NCBI GenBank assembly: GCA_003550325.1
Contig: QKWP01000100.1
Span: 446,578-510,577 of the forward strand
Source of the DNA: Gigaspora rosea
Lineage: Eukaryota > Glomeromycota > Glomeromycetes > Diversisporales > Gigasporaceae
Reading direction: 5' to 3'
Length of the DNA stretch: 64,000 bases
Below, piece by piece: positions 12,056 through 24,599 of the stretch; the stretch's first letter is position 1, and every line of letters starts with the position of its first letter. Both the position numbers and the translations under genes were made by a program. Below the pieces are notes generated by a model that was given only the letters and a program-made list of their open reading frames with translations, searched no databases and was not told the DNA's origin.

Positions 12056-12876
12056 GCTCTTAACATTCATTCGGATAAAAATTAACATTCCAAATTAGAA
12101 TTTTCTGCACAGGGCGTAAAATTGTGTATTGATGCAACCTGCTTTTTTTTTTTTTTAGCGACAACCATTTTAAGAAATTCATATGAGTCGACAGCTTAAA
12201 ATTACCCGGAATTTGCCTAAAACGTAAATTCCGATATTTTACAATAGATTTGTGCCATTCCTCAATTTGCGCAATTTACGCTGACTATAGACTTTAGTAC
12301 TTACGTACAGTACATGCATCGTTTGTAAATTAGAAAATAATCTCAAGCTTCAGACCGCTTATTCTTTTATATCATATAATTAAGATTTTTTTAACGAATG
12401 ACTTATTTTTTCTTAATAATAAAATAAAAAAGTTGCTTAACAGATTTACTTAAAAAATTATATGTGCTTAAAATGAAATTATAATTATTCGATAAGCGTT
12501 TTTTATATTATAGTGACTCTATATGAATGACACAAAGGAAAACCTGAAATCCCTATTAGATGAAGAATTAAGCGGTTTTCTTTGCAATAAGCTTTTTTAT
12601 ATTCTGTTTACTCTAATTATAATCTTTAATATTATAATTGATACCGGGGATATTCAACACTGAGTTGCTATGTCTCAATAACATATTAATTAATTAAGCT
12701 TGGGGATGCTGAATAAAATATTCAGAACTTCCACAAAATAAAATTTAAATTATTATATCTAACCAAGCTTAGTTTCTACTACTTAATAGCCTACCCCATT
12801 ATTGTATTTTAATAATAAAAGTATTATAGAAATAGCCTGGAGTCAGCATAATATATTTTAAATGTATGTTTACCTT
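12056..12876. other. intergenic DNA, no feature recognised
   Basis: It contains a T run near 12141 and otherwise mixed AT-rich sequence. I find no gene, RNA or clear repeat. Confidence 0.4.
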
Positions 12877-13691
12877 TTTAAGGGCCGGGAAGTCTACGGA
12901 CACGTACAGGTCACGTGAAATTTCATCTTATGGACACGTACCAAAATAATAATTTTTTGAATTAAAAAATGATCCAGCAAAGCTTTTGCACCAAGATAGC
13001 ATACTTTATCATTCTAATAAAGCTTGTTCTCCTGGTCTTTCCGGCTCTAATAGTGATGAGATTATTAAAATATGATCAGTAGAGCCGGAGATATGATCTT
13101 TTGAAATTTAGGCAACGTTCTAAAGATTATATAAAAACGTCGCATAAATTTTATGAGGCTATTTATTCGAGTCAATTTTAATAATATCCAAATTAATATC
13201 AAAAAGACCGGAAGAATAAGTTTACTTAGAGTGATAAAAGGTTAACTTAGCAGTTAGTTCGAAAGTCTTCCGGCAACCTTTCTCTTATTCTATTTCTTTT
13301 TTTAAAATTAAAGAGATTTTATAATAGGTTAATCTCCTTTACCGTCCTAAGAAAACTTATTCTGCTGACCTTTCTGATTCTAATGGTAGTGAGATTATTA
13401 AAATAAACTTACTAGAACCGGGATATAGCGTATGAAGTCTATGCGACGTTTTTATATAATCTTTAGAACGTTGCCTATATTTCGAAAGTCATATCTCCGG
13501 TTCTACTGATCAGATTTTAATAATCTCACACACTATGAGAACCGGAAAGGCCAGGAGAACAAGCTTTATTAGGGTGATAAAGGATGTTATCTTAGTACAA
13601 AAGTCTTAACGGCGTTTTTTAATTCAAAAAAAAATTATTATTTTGGTACGTGTCCATAAGATGAAATGTCACGTGACCTGTACGTGTCCGT

Positions 13692-14214
13692 TAGGGTGTC
13701 CAGGATTATGATCCGGTAAATGCCAAATTATGCATCCGGTAAATTGCAAATTATGCGAATTATGCGAATTTTGAGTTATTAGCCAATAAAATTTCAAAAA
13801 GAACAACAAGTCAGGTGATTACAGTCACCAGTTTATTCATTTAACCAATCAAATTTTGTTTACATGCTGCATGAAAGTGAGCGGATTATGCGATTTCATA
13901 TAGTAAAAATCGCAAATTATGCGCATATTATGCCGGATCATAATCCTGGACACCCTAGTGTCTATACATGCTGGCAAAACCCGGACAAATTCCAAATAAT
14001 AAAAAAACAATTGCTATTTATAAAAGATTAAATCAAATAAATAATCTTAATATTTTGTAAATATATTATTTATAACTATAAGAATATATATGATTTGTTT
14101 AAATAAAGATTATTAATAAAGTTTTTGAGATATTAGTTATACTAGAATTTGGGATTTGGGATTTGGACAAATCCCAAACTATAGTAAGTCGGGATTTTGC
14201 CAACATGTATACTA
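13692..14214. mobile_element. hAT-like MITE nested in the MULE
   Basis: Inverted ends (TAGTG then TCTATACATGCTGGCAAAAC, split after TA by another MITE; and TTTTGCCAACATGTATACTA) are flanked by the 8-bp repeat GTGTCCGT at 13684-13691 and 14215-14222. An 8-bp duplication fits hAT. The interior includes duplicated GGGATTTGG strings. Confidence 0.65.
13694..13955. mobile_element. TA-flanked MITE, innermost of the stack
   Basis: Inverted ends GGGTGTCCAGGATTATGATC and GATCATAATCCTGGACACCC are flanked by TA at 13692-13693 and 13956-13957. The body is rich in AAATTATGCG strings. It inserted at the first two bases of the hAT-like MITE around it. Confidence 0.85.
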
Positions 14215-14232
14215 GTGTCCGTAGACTTTCCG

Positions 14233-14515
14233 TTTAAGGGCGGAGGTAAATCATGTGATCAACCGCCAATCAAATGATAGAATTTTGATGATCGCCGGCG
14301 AAGCAAAACAAGAAATAAATACAAAAAACTGAAAAATACAAAAAAAAGGCAGTCTAAACTACTTCGATGTGTTAATCAAAAGTGTCGGGAAGGTAATTTG
14401 GCTTATATATATCTACCTAGACCTAATCTAACCCTAATATAGGCGATCCTAACCCTAAAGTTAATTGAAAAATTATTAAATATGAGTTGCTTACGCTTTA
14501 GACGTCCCCCTTTTT
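14233..14515. mobile_element. degenerate MITE of the AGGGG-CGYCTAAAGC family
   Basis: The right end at about 14493-14512 (inverse of AAGGGGGACGTCTAAAGC) matches ends at 61281 and 50055. The left end would be the AAGGGCGGAGG sequence into which the MULE inserted. The interior holds CTAACCCTAA tracts, like the copy at 61281-61584. Left-end assignment is tentative. Confidence 0.35.
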
Positions 14516-14804
14516 AATCGAATTATTTATTAATAGCAAATAATTGAGAACAAAAAAAACGGTCTATTGTTCTATTTACGATTGTAGCTTTTCTATTGGT
14601 CAATATTAAAGTAATAATGAACTAAAAATTAAGTACTAAAAAATTAATTTTTTTATAATTATGATGTATGTACATATTGTGCGTACTTTGCAAGATAAAT
14701 AATTTAATAAGAAATTTTATTAAAATGAATTTCTGTCACTTGCACTGCACAAAATTGCACAATATACGGTATATTTTGTGTTATATAATTAATCGATTAT
14801 GCAT

Positions 14805-14965
14805 AATGACCCAAGTGACACAGGTCATCTCGAAATGTCCGTGTCATTTGGTCATGGGTCATTTGCAAATGACCAATATTTGAATGACCATAGTTACCGG
14901 TCATTTTAAGGTCATTTTAGGTCATTAGTCATTTGAGCAAATGACCTAGTCATTTACCATCACTG
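14805..14965. mobile_element. right-end fragment of an AAATGAC-rich hAT element
   Basis: Dense GTCATTT/AAATGAC strings end in GGTCATTTACCATCACTG-type sequence (CATTTACCATCACTG), the same terminus as the hATs at 47752-48697 and 51188-53419. The matching left end is absent, so it is a fragment. Confidence 0.6.
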
Positions 14966-16560
14966 GATGTCGGTATAGCCAGAGCGACGTGTAGTAATTT
15001 CTATGACAACCTTTTTCTTTCAGAATCATCATTTTGTTAGAGAGAGTTGAATGCAATGTTATTCTATATTTTTGTCATAAGCACTTGGCCATTTTCTGCG
15101 TCTTGTTGGTCATTCCTGAACCTGCTACACAAATTTTGCTCACTCCGATAAGGAATGTGCATCATATATTAGAAGTGACCCAATAACATGCATGCATGAA
15201 ATGGATAGGCACTCATAAGAAGTATACAATAGCAAGTAGGTATCGAAATTTTTATTTTAATTTTTAACAGATAATCTAATCTTTTTTTTTTTTTAAATAC
15301 GATAAGATTTTCGTGAGCATTATTTTTTTCTTTTATAAGCATAAAGTATAATATTAACTAGGTTTTTTGGCTGAATTATAAATGGCTCTGGTCGATTAAA
15401 GCAATCATTCTTGCTGAAACTATTGTCAGATTATATGTGAATTTATAGAATTTATACCTTTGTGTACTACATGTTATGACCCTTATACATAATCTAAATC
15501 ACCCTCTTGTCAACTGCATAATTAAGAATAAAATAGAAGTTGGGCATAAAAAGATAACAATATATGATATAACAATTGTAATTGGTAATAAAATAATAGA
15601 AAGCATAGCTGATAGCGCACATATCGGCGGATTTACGTAAATTTTCCTGGTTGATCCTAAATTGTATCATCCGTAATACCCCATATATTAGTAGCAAGTA
15701 ATTAATACGATCTTTTGGTCAATAAATTAAGGGGTATTAATTCAATATATATTATACTACGTGTAATTGTTTCTACCGTATTTACCCGTTAAATTATCTT
15801 TATATGTACGATGACATATAATAAAAAAATTTATTTGTTTGCTACTAAAATTTGGGGTATTATGGAGGATGCAATTTAGGATCAATCTGCAATATGAAAT
15901 AGATAAAGAGAAATATCTTCTGGTATTAGTTTTTTTTTTTTTGTTTAAAAATTTTTTAATGAACAGTTTGTTTTTTATTTTAGTAATAAAGAAAATGCAC
16001 TACTCAAAGTTAGTTTACTATCCGAAGGTTTTAAAACTTAAAATAACACTATTATGCTTATATTTAAGAAAAGTTTTATGATGTTTTTTATTAAAAAAAA
16101 CAATTTGTAATAAATTTGTGTCCTGTTTATTTGTAAATAGTGATTAGACCTCTTGAATATTAATGATTAATCATTATTATTATTAATTATTTGGTGAGTT
16201 ATTAACTAAATATTACTTGACTGTTAACAATATGAGTACAGTAATCAATCAAAACTATCTAAAAAGTGGTATTTAATTTATATATTGGTGATATAAAATA
16301 TATTCCAAATAAATTATCTACGTGTTGGAATAATTAGAATCAAAAATGTCTACATTTTGAATAGTTTCTTCATTATTTATGACATTGTTTTCTAAATTCG
16401 GACTTTTAATGTTTGATTTCAATACGATTTTTTTGTGATGACAGAAATTTTTAACTAATTGTTAATTTTTTTGCTATTTATTAAAACTTATAAGTCCCAT
16501 CGCTAGTTGTAAATGCGAAAATGGTTCACTATTTATTATATCAATCAAATTTATTATAAA
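14966..16560. other. intergenic DNA with one inverted repeat
   Basis: ATTACGGATGATACAATTTA on the minus strand near 15660-15680 is mirrored by GTATTATGGAGGATGCAATTT on the plus strand near 15858-15880, giving a 250-bp inverted repeat. The small frames that overlap it (15494-15697 minus, 15839-16081 plus) share only this segment and are not convincing genes. Nothing else recognised. Confidence 0.45.
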
Positions 16561-16570
16561 CATGTAACTA

Positions 16571-18171
16571 TTAGTTTAAATTAATCATTTTGAAAATTTT
16601 TAGCAGACTTGGAACAATGTCTAATAATTTTCTTAAATCTGCTATTGATTTTTTGTATTTTTTCATTCTTCTATAAGTCTCTCCACGACATACTAATGCA
16701 AATGCATTATCTGGATTAATTTCTAATGATTTATTTAAATCTGTTAGTGATTCTTCAAATTTATTCAACATGCTGTAAGTTACTCCACGATAAATTAATG
16801 TTTCTTCATTGTTCGTATTTATTTTTAATGATTGATTTAAATCTGCTAGCGACTCTTCGTATCTATTCATCATACAATAAGTTGCTCCGCGGTATTTCAA
16901 TGCTTCCGCATTATTTTGATTAATTTTTAATAATTTATTTAAAATTACTAATGATTCATCATATCTTTCTAACTTATAGCATTCTATTCCATGATTTAAT
17001 GATTCTAACTGATTTTCAGTATGGTTATTTATAATAAGAGAATTTTCGGAACTCAGGTTTGTATCTTGTTTACTATGATAAACTGGAACCGTTCTAGTAT
17101 AATCTAATTTATCTAATAGATTACAAATTTCAGTTATGCTAGGACGTAAATTTGGATCACCGTTCCAAGCATCACAGTAAATAGTCATAAAGTCAACCGG
17201 AGTTCCGTTAATAGGTGCTTCTCTTTTACCATTAATCACATTTAATGTTATTTCATATTGATCAGAGTCTTTAAAGGGAGGTACGCCACTTGATAGTTCC
17301 CAGAAAAGTACACCAAGGCTATAGATATCAGAAAATTTATCTCGTTTATACATATATGGGCTTTGGAGATATTTTGGATCGGAGAAACCACATGTTCCTC
17401 CATGAATAGATTTTGTGCTATTATCTAATGTTTTAGATAAGCCAAAATCCGTAATCATTAATATACCATTATGCACTAATATATTCCTATCATGCTAAAA
17501 TAAATAAATAATATTAATATAGATATTTTAAAAAGCGAGAAATAAATTAAACAAAAAAGAATCTTACGAGATTACGATGAACAATGTTTGCATTATGTAA
17601 ACAATTAATTCCATTAGAAATATCTTTGCCATTCTAATTTTAGCTTTCCAATCCAATTCTGAGAAGTGATTGCGTAAATAACAGCGAAGATCACTATTAT
17701 TAGCGAATTGAATGACCATATAATAGATTTCTGTTTCCGGGTCTAAATTTTCACAAAATGATTAGTTAGAGTTTCATTTTCTATTATATAAAAAATAATA
17801 TATAACTTGAGTGATTCCAAAGAATCGTACTATATTATCATGATGTGAAACTCTATTAATATTTTTAACCTTTTATAATATATTATAGGATGCAAAAATA
17901 TAAATGCATAAATAAAAAGCATAATGAAGACTTAAATATAAAGTAAAATGATTAATACTTCTTTAATCAATCCATTCGGGGAAATATCGTTTTCACGGCA
18001 ATAGAAACTTTTTAAAGCTATAATCTTTTCAACATCTTTAGAAAAAGCACTATATACAGCTCCAAACCCTCCTCTACCAATTATTTTCCATTCTTTAAAA
18101 GAATCATGCTTGAATAATGTAATATATTCTTGTTCAATACCAAATTTAACCCAATCTGACTGTTCGAGCAT
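16571..18171 (-). CDS. protein kinase-TPR fusion gene, multi-exon, probably defective
   Basis: A Tyr-kinase-like Ser/Thr kinase joined to C-terminal TPRs, a combination much expanded in Glomeromycotina. Exon 1 (18171-17959) encodes the N-lobe start: glycine loop GRGGFGAV (residues 32-39) and ATP-site Lys in IALK (54). An intron (17958-17870) leads to VSHHDNIVRFFGITQ (17869-17807). A short poorly defined intron follows, then IYYMVIQFANN to IVHRNL, ending at 17568. A GT-AG intron (17567-17495) precedes the last exon (17494-16571). That exon has TDFGLSK, FSDPKYL, SDIYSLGVLFWE and RPS, then four TPRs (about 130 residues). The catalytic-loop Asp is Asn (HRN), so activity is doubtful. Two single-base losses in A-runs (just before the DPETE segment and in the MAKDIS segment) and an imperfect donor after GITQ suggest a pseudogene or assembly errors. 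The start is the first ATG, in line with the paralogue at 9846. Confidence 0.8.
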
Positions 18172-18756
18172 ATCAGTTCTTTGTATCTTGAGAAGACTAA
18201 AATACAGGTTTTAGTAAAGTTGTATGATGCGATAATATAAATTAGGGTAGGCACACGAAAATTTACAATAAATACTGTTTGTCAAAAAGAAAAAGAGAGA
18301 ATTCCTCTAAACGCTAACACGAAAAAAATGTACGGTAATATCACATTATGAATTAAAAATTAAATTACGTGCTACTATAGTGATCTCGTACCGTGTCACC
18401 TAAACTAGCTTTCAAAAACAAACGCCATGACAAAAGTCACACAAAGAATAACTAGCAATTAGTAATATTTCTAAAACACCACAATCACTCCTGAAATCAA
18501 GTGATTCGTTCTAAGTGTGGAAAGACATGATCAGAGTAATTAGGCTATAGCAATTAATGATGCTATTACATCACGAGCTCTTGAAAATACTTTAGTCATG
18601 GTGAAAAAATGTCCTGGCCATGAGATGATTTGCGATAAATTAGAGCTAATAATGAATCATGTTTTAGTGCAATGAACACGATCTGAAGGCTTGAACTCAC
18701 ACTGAATATAATTACCTTATTTGCAGGAGATAACGCCCTGTTTATTTCAGGACTAG
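18172..18756 (-). promoter_or_regulatory. 5' flank of the kinase gene, shared with the dead paralogue
   Basis: This upstream stretch is alignable by eye with 10053-10480. Shared blocks include TAATATAAATTA, TTTCTAAAACRCCAC, AAGTGTGGAAA and TGATCAGAGTAATTAG. It therefore belonged to the duplicated unit and probably includes the promoter. No individual factor site can be assigned. The Ty3 element inserted at its distal edge. Confidence 0.45.
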
Positions 18757-19817
18757 TGTAACGAATTAAAATTTTCATTTTTAATATTTCTTTATTAGGG
18801 TAGATTTTTTTTATGTACATATTTTAAATTTTATTTCCTTTTCTATCCATTAAAAGCAAATTTAGTATTATCATTAAAATTATGCTGCATCTTTATATAT
18901 TATACTAAAATGGAAGTGTTTAGTGGCTGGGTGGCGTAGTTGTAAGTGTAATGCTGGATTTTTCGCAAAACGCTAATCTTTTAGCGTAATGCTAAATTTT
19001 TGACAATATGCCAAAATCTCCATGTAACGCTTGATTTTTAGCGAAGCGCTAGAATTTTCACGTAATGCTCTAAAAAGTCAAAATGTATATAAGTTTCCAA
19101 ATTTTCAATAAAGTCAGGTAGTTCTCACCCACCACAAAAGTTAATAATATTAAAATAAACTTATCTGAATTGTAATTATCCCGAATTCGACTTTAAATTT
19201 AATAAACCCTTCGTAACTCAATTTGACGGACTGATTGACTTGTAACCTCAAATCGGCTTATTAAGACTCGAATTCCATGTAACCAGTCTTGTTAATTCTC
19301 TGAAATTGCTCATGTGATATATATCAACCTACCGATAGGGCTATAGAAAAGACTTATAGTTTGGATATAAGATTAAAAAACGTTGTCTCCTTTGGATTCC
19401 CCTGGCATAGATAGTTGATTTAGAACTCACTTTAACCCTCAAATAAAACCCCTACACCTACGGAAGATTTTTAACTTACCTATATTGATATCACCTGATA
19501 TAGATATCGGCTACCATGACCCCGTGATACACATTTTGATCCCACCTTCGATCAAATTATATTTTATTATTATTTTTATTGATATCATTTTATTGATATC
19601 CCCCATATTAGCATCACTAGCCTCAGCGTCTTTATATTACACTAGTGATTTAGTAATAGAGCAACCCTTCGCTCTCCACGTAATACATATTTAACCGATA
19701 TCATACCCTGTGATCCTCGTATTAATATATTTATACCCATCTACACGTACACGGTTGGAGCCTAAATTGGCACTATTGTCTATATTGTTTTGAAGCTCTT
19801 CCAACACAACCGTTACA
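18757..19817 (+). repeat. left LTR of the Ty3-type element
   Basis: About 1061 bp, beginning TGTAACGAATTAAAATTTTC and ending CACAACCGTTACA. It is uninterrupted and gives the empty site for the transposon in the right LTR (CCTGATATAGATATCGG). Confidence 0.85.
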
Positions 19818-19929
19818 TTTAGTGCCGATTGTGTAGATAGAATAATTAATTACCCTACATAACTTCGGACATTTTTAAAATTTTATAAAAATTACCAAAC
19901 TGAAGAAATTTACTTACCCTCCAAAAAGA

Positions 19930-21300
19930 AAAATTATGGCCAACCCTCCAAATCCCGCCCAGCAGCAAAATCCAGTTAACCCCCGCAACAACCTAATCCG
20001 AACAACCCGATTAATAATTTGGCTGTGCAAATCAGCTAGCTGATCCAACAGATGCAAGCTGCGCCTGCCCCGGAAATTAATGTGCCAAACCGAGAACTAA
20101 ATTTGGTGTCATATCCCAACTTTGCTGGTGGAGATCAAAATCCTATGACATGGCTAGGTGAAGTCGAAAAGGCTTTCGCTGCCAATTTGATTAATGATAA
20201 TTGAAAAATTGCGGTTATCGTACCTCATCTAAAAGGGTCAGCGGCCACGTAGTGGACCATGTGCCAATGACAACCCAATCCCATTAATGTGTGGAATGAT
20301 CTGGCCCGACAAACCCGTAGTTTCTGATCCAATTTTATTAACCAGTTTCGGACCCCAACTCTAGAAGGTAAATGGTTCGCATAGTTGGCCACACGAAAAC
20401 AACAAATTGAGGAAGATGTTGATGTTTATCATACGGCCATTCAAGAACTTCTACGTCGAGTAGAGTCTGGAGGTCACCAATACACGGATACTGCTAAGGC
20501 ACAAATTTTTCTTAATGGGTTGAAACCTGAAATTGTCCTTGCAGTAGCTCCATCTACCCCTAAAACCCTCCAAGCTGCGTATGAACGAGCTAAAGATTAC
20601 GAGAGTGCTTGCTGGCAAAATTTATCTCATACACTAATGAATGCTCTCTATTCGTCACAATTTTTCTCTCATCTGGGATTACAAAGTCAAATTCCACGTC
20701 TGATGTCACTATAGATAAACTAACAGAGGCCGTTAATAAAATGCTCCAGCAGATACAAGAGCATCGATCATCTTCCTCGGGGAACTTCTCTCGACTAGTT
20801 TGTTTTAAATATGAAAAAAATGGTCATATTAGTAGAAATTGTCATACTATGCCTTATTCGAACTTTCTACCTGACAACTCCCAAAATTATGCTGCTTCGA
20901 ATTTGCCTGTTAACCCAGGGTTGAATATTCCTCAGACCGTCCCTCCAAACTTTCCAACGGTTAATATGCCTAATGCGGCACCTTATAATAATGTTAACTC
21001 GGGCTCTAATGGTAATTTTGTCAATCAACAACAAGAGGCACTCCAAGCCCTTTTATCTCTTGATGCTAAATTACCTCCGGTTAATAATTCTACCAGTACG
21101 GAGCAAAATAAACAACCTACCTATGTCAATATCTCGGATATCGACGTGCCTTTCTTTGCAGGAGGAAGCCGGACGACTAAGCACCGACACAAGCGCCGCA
21201 GAGAAGAAGAAGAAGATCTCGAGTTGGAAGTGGAAGAAACTCTAGAACAATTACTTGAACAAGAAAAAAAAGCGAAAAAGGAAAGGAAGAAATTAATGTA
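19930..21300 (+). mobile_element. gag region of the Ty3-type fossil
   Basis: It begins with Pro/Gln/Asn-rich sequence, then a retrotransposon-gag-like segment (TWLGEVEKAF, RRVESGGHQYTDTAKAQIF, FLNGLKPEIV). A zinc-knuckle-like nucleic-acid-binding motif (KNGHISRNC) follows, then a charged Glu/Lys/Arg tail. It corresponds to the structural protein of the element. Confidence 0.75.
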
Positions 21301-21609
21301 AATAATACTAATAAAAATAATAATCCGGAAATTGTCCCTCCTAAGTTAAAGCGGGCTCCCATGGCGCATAGAAAAGTACATGAGGATGAAATGCTTCAAA
21401 TTTCCTCTTTAGTAACTCCATATTCCATAATTACGGACTTAAGAGACAAACCAGCTAATATTATGATTGGCCAGCTCATACGTGTGGTACCTTCTTTGGG
21501 AAAAGAATTAATAAGAAGCCTTCATAAAAAAAAGAGTTCCCAAAAAAGAAAAGTAAAAGCTAATATTAATATAGTTAAGGACCAAATGTCAACCGCTTTG
21601 TATTGCGAT

Positions 21610-22690
21610 GCCTGAGTCCTGAATAAAACAATACCACTAATAGTGGATAGTAGTTCTGCGGGCAGTGTCATTTCCTCATATTTGTTAAAGGACCTAGGAA
21701 TAAAAATAGAGTGACTCTCTGCTGTTAATATGATCAGTGTACACAGAGAAAGCAAGAGAGCTCTTGGTGAAATATCTAACTTCCCTTTTTCAATTGGAGG
21801 AGTTGAAATTCCATGGACGTAGTTGTTATGGATGCCGACTTATATAATGCCATTGTAGGAAATGATTGGTCGTCTAAGGTCCAAGCAAAAATAGATTGGA
21901 ATAAGTCGGAAATGACACTTACCTGGGACGGACAAGAAATTGTTGCTCCTGTCGAATTTAAAATACTTACACGCAAACCTTTGGGAAAAAGCCGGCCTAC
22001 TAAAGTCCGTGAGCTGGATGAAAAAGATAATGAAGAAAAATTAGAAGAAAAGTTGGATACAGATTGGACAGAAAGTGAAGAAGAGTATGAAGATGAAGAA
22101 TTAGAGAAGAAAATTTACAATTATTCAGGAATTGAGGATGAAGGCCAAAATTTCGAGTACGTACCGGAAGTGGAGGATTCACCAAACCCAGTTGAGGCCC
22201 CAAGAGTAGAAGATCCTCATTCGGACCTAACTAAATATACGACTTTACTTAAACTACAATTAAATCCAGCATCATCTGTTATACTAGATGCTATTAATGT
22301 CTCGTTTACTTCTGGAGGAACCGTCGTCTTTGAAAATTCGCATAATAGCCCGAATCATAAATCAAATTCTACCCCACCTCGTCGATACAAACGGAAAGAA
22401 TTCCCTATACCTTACCCAACCCTAATAACTTGCCTACAATAGTATATTATGATATTAATTCCTCCTCGTCAACAGAAGAACCTGTACCTTTACCGCCTCC
22501 AGATAATTTATTAGATTCGTGGGACAAAAATTCTAATTATGAGCAGAAAGCTGCTACAAATCTTTCTATATTCTATGCTGAACTAGACTCGGAAGAATCT
22601 AGTGACTCCAGTATCGAATGGTGTAGTGCCTCTTATCCTAAAAAAATTGAAAAGGTAAACTCTTGTGAATCGGACCTGATGATTCCCTAG
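21610..22690 (+). mobile_element. protease and linker region of the Ty3-type fossil
   Basis: VDSSSAGSVISSYLLKDLG-type sequence resembles the aspartic-protease active-site region of Ty3 pol, followed by DAILYNAIVGNDW-like sequence usual downstream of it. A long acidic Glu-rich linker leads to reverse transcriptase. Confidence 0.6.
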
Positions 22691-23029
22691 ACGAAGAAAA
22701 AAGAAAACTTAAAATAGGAAGGAAGAAAAAGAGACCACCTTCTGTACTCTACCTATATGATGCCAGTGGAAATGTATATCTTAGAGAGGATAAAATATGG
22801 TTGGACCCCCGTGGTTATTTATCTCAAGAGAATTTAGGGGAAAAGAGTAAACCTATCCCCGACTTATTTGATTATTACCATGGGAAGTGGTAAAAATGAA
22901 AAACAACTTCAATATAGATGAAATAGAACGAGGCCAATATGACGAGCTGCAAGAATTATTAGAATAGCATTCAGCTCAGTTCGTATGGAAGGGTGAAACT
23001 TTAGAATGCACTACTCTCATAAAGTATCG

Positions 23030-24310
23030 AATTAATATGGGGGACGCGCTACCCATAAAAAAAGATCCGTATCAACACTCTCCTGCTGAGAAAAAAATTA
23101 TTAAAGAAGAAATTCGCCAAATATTAAAAAAAGGAATCATAACTCTCTGTGAAAGCCTGTGGACTTCTCCCATGGTGCTAGTTCAAAAGAAGGACGGTCA
23201 AACCCGGTTTTGCGTCGACTACAAAAAATTAAATTCGGTCACTCAAAAAGATAACTACTCATTGCCCCGTATACAAGACTTACTGGATGTCCTTAATGGA
23301 TCCTCGTGGTATAGTTCATTGGATCTTGCCAGTGGGTACTGGCAAGTTGAAGTTGAAGAGGCAGATTAAATAAAAACTGCTTTCACTTCTCCTTTTGGAG
23401 TATTTTATTTTAATGTAATGCCCTTCGGGTTAACTAATGCCCCTGCTACTTTTCAGCGGCTTATGGACTACTTTTTCAAGACCTGATAGAGGAGTGTGTA
23501 ATCGTCTACTTAGACGATATTAATATATATTCAAAGACTTTTTCTGAGCACCTACGTCAACTACAAGTAGTTTTTAGCCAGATAGAAAGAGCCGGACTTA
23601 AATTAAAGCTCTCAAAATGTTTTTTTGGACAACCAAAACTAAAATTCTTGGGACATACAGTAAGCGAAAGAGGTATCGCAACCGACCCTAAAAAAATAGA
23701 AGCTGTCCAAAATTTTCTGATTCCAAAAAATTTAAGACAACTATGAGGCTTCCTAGGGCTAGCCTCATATTACAGAAAGTTCATAAAAAATTTTACATGG
23801 CTAGCCAGCCCCTTAAATTTATTGTTAAAAAAAACACTAAGTATCAGTGGACCCTTAACCAGCAAGTTGCGTTCGATAAGCTGAAGAAAAAACTTACCAC
23901 TGCCCCTGTGTTAGCCTACTCCGATTTTTCAAGACCTTTAATACTATTCACTGACGCCTCCGATACTGCATTGGGAGCCATTTTATCCCAAAAAAATGAA
24001 AACGGGCAAGAAAGAGTAATCTTTTATGCTAGCAGAACACTTATCACCACCGAGAAAAACTATATGATTACAGAAAAGGAATGTCTGGCCGTCGTGTGGG
24101 CAGTCAGATATTTCTGACCCTACTTAAATGGGAGTCATTTCGTCCTCTATACGGATCACTCCGCCCTTAAGTACCTTTTCGATTTAAAACTCCCTCAAAA
24201 TCGACTTGCACAATGGGTTATGATCCTGATGGAATATTCGTTCACCACCATACACCATTCTGGAAAGTATCATATAAACACTGATAGCTTATCTAGAATT
24301 GAAACTTAAT
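23030..24310 (+). mobile_element. reverse transcriptase and RNase H of the Ty3-type fossil
   Basis: Reverse-transcriptase blocks are visible: WTSPMVLVQKKDG, RFCVDYKKLNS, SSLDLASGYWQVEV, the catalytic YLDD-type region and a KFLGH-type thumb start. RNase H follows (ILFTDASDTALGAILSQ, YMITEKECLAVVWAVRYF). The order and motifs are those of Ty3 pol. Confidence 0.85.
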
Positions 24311-24599
24311 TATAAACTGTAGTCAGTAAAGCATATTAACGTCAATTGCCTCTCTCGAATTAAATAAAAAAAAAAAAAAAAAAAAAGAAGCAAAATAAAT
24401 ATATAAATAAGGAAATAGATACTCCCCTTTAAATCCGTTAATCCAGTCCAGGTTATGGTGTCCTGGCTCCTTTCAGAGAAACACTAATTCACTTTATTAC
24501 CCTAAAGTTAATCCCTTTCATTTGACCTTATTTTTTTGAAAAATATATATATATTGAAAACGTAGTAGTAAATTCCTTTTATTAAAAAAAAAAAAAAAA

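Larger units (their letters stand above)
12886..14232. mobile_element. Mutator-like foldback element carrying two nested MITEs
   Basis: Ends CGGGAAGTCTACGGACAC and GTGTCCGTAGACTTTCCG are inverted and flanked by the 9-bp duplication TTTAAGGGC (12877-12885 and 14233-14241), typical of MULEs. The inner arms are very long inverted repeats: GGACACGTACAGGTCACGTG at 12898 pairs with 13672-13690. A second pair contains CTCCTGGTCTTTCCGGCTCT near 13030 and its inverse near 13530. No transposase is present. Two elements sit near its right end (13692-14214 and 13694-13955). Confidence 0.8.

Noticed and set aside
11868-12098. 76-residue plus-strand frame at the right end of the hAT at 10565
   Set aside because: Its Gly-Pro-rich part is a translation of the GGTCCCGGTCC subterminal array.
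15494-16081. two small genes at 15494-15697 and 15839-16081
   Set aside because: They share only an inverted-repeat segment and otherwise look like chance frames.
19818-19840. tRNA primer-binding site of the Ty3-type element
   Set aside because: The sequence after the left LTR does not obviously match a tRNA 3' end, so no site is annotated.
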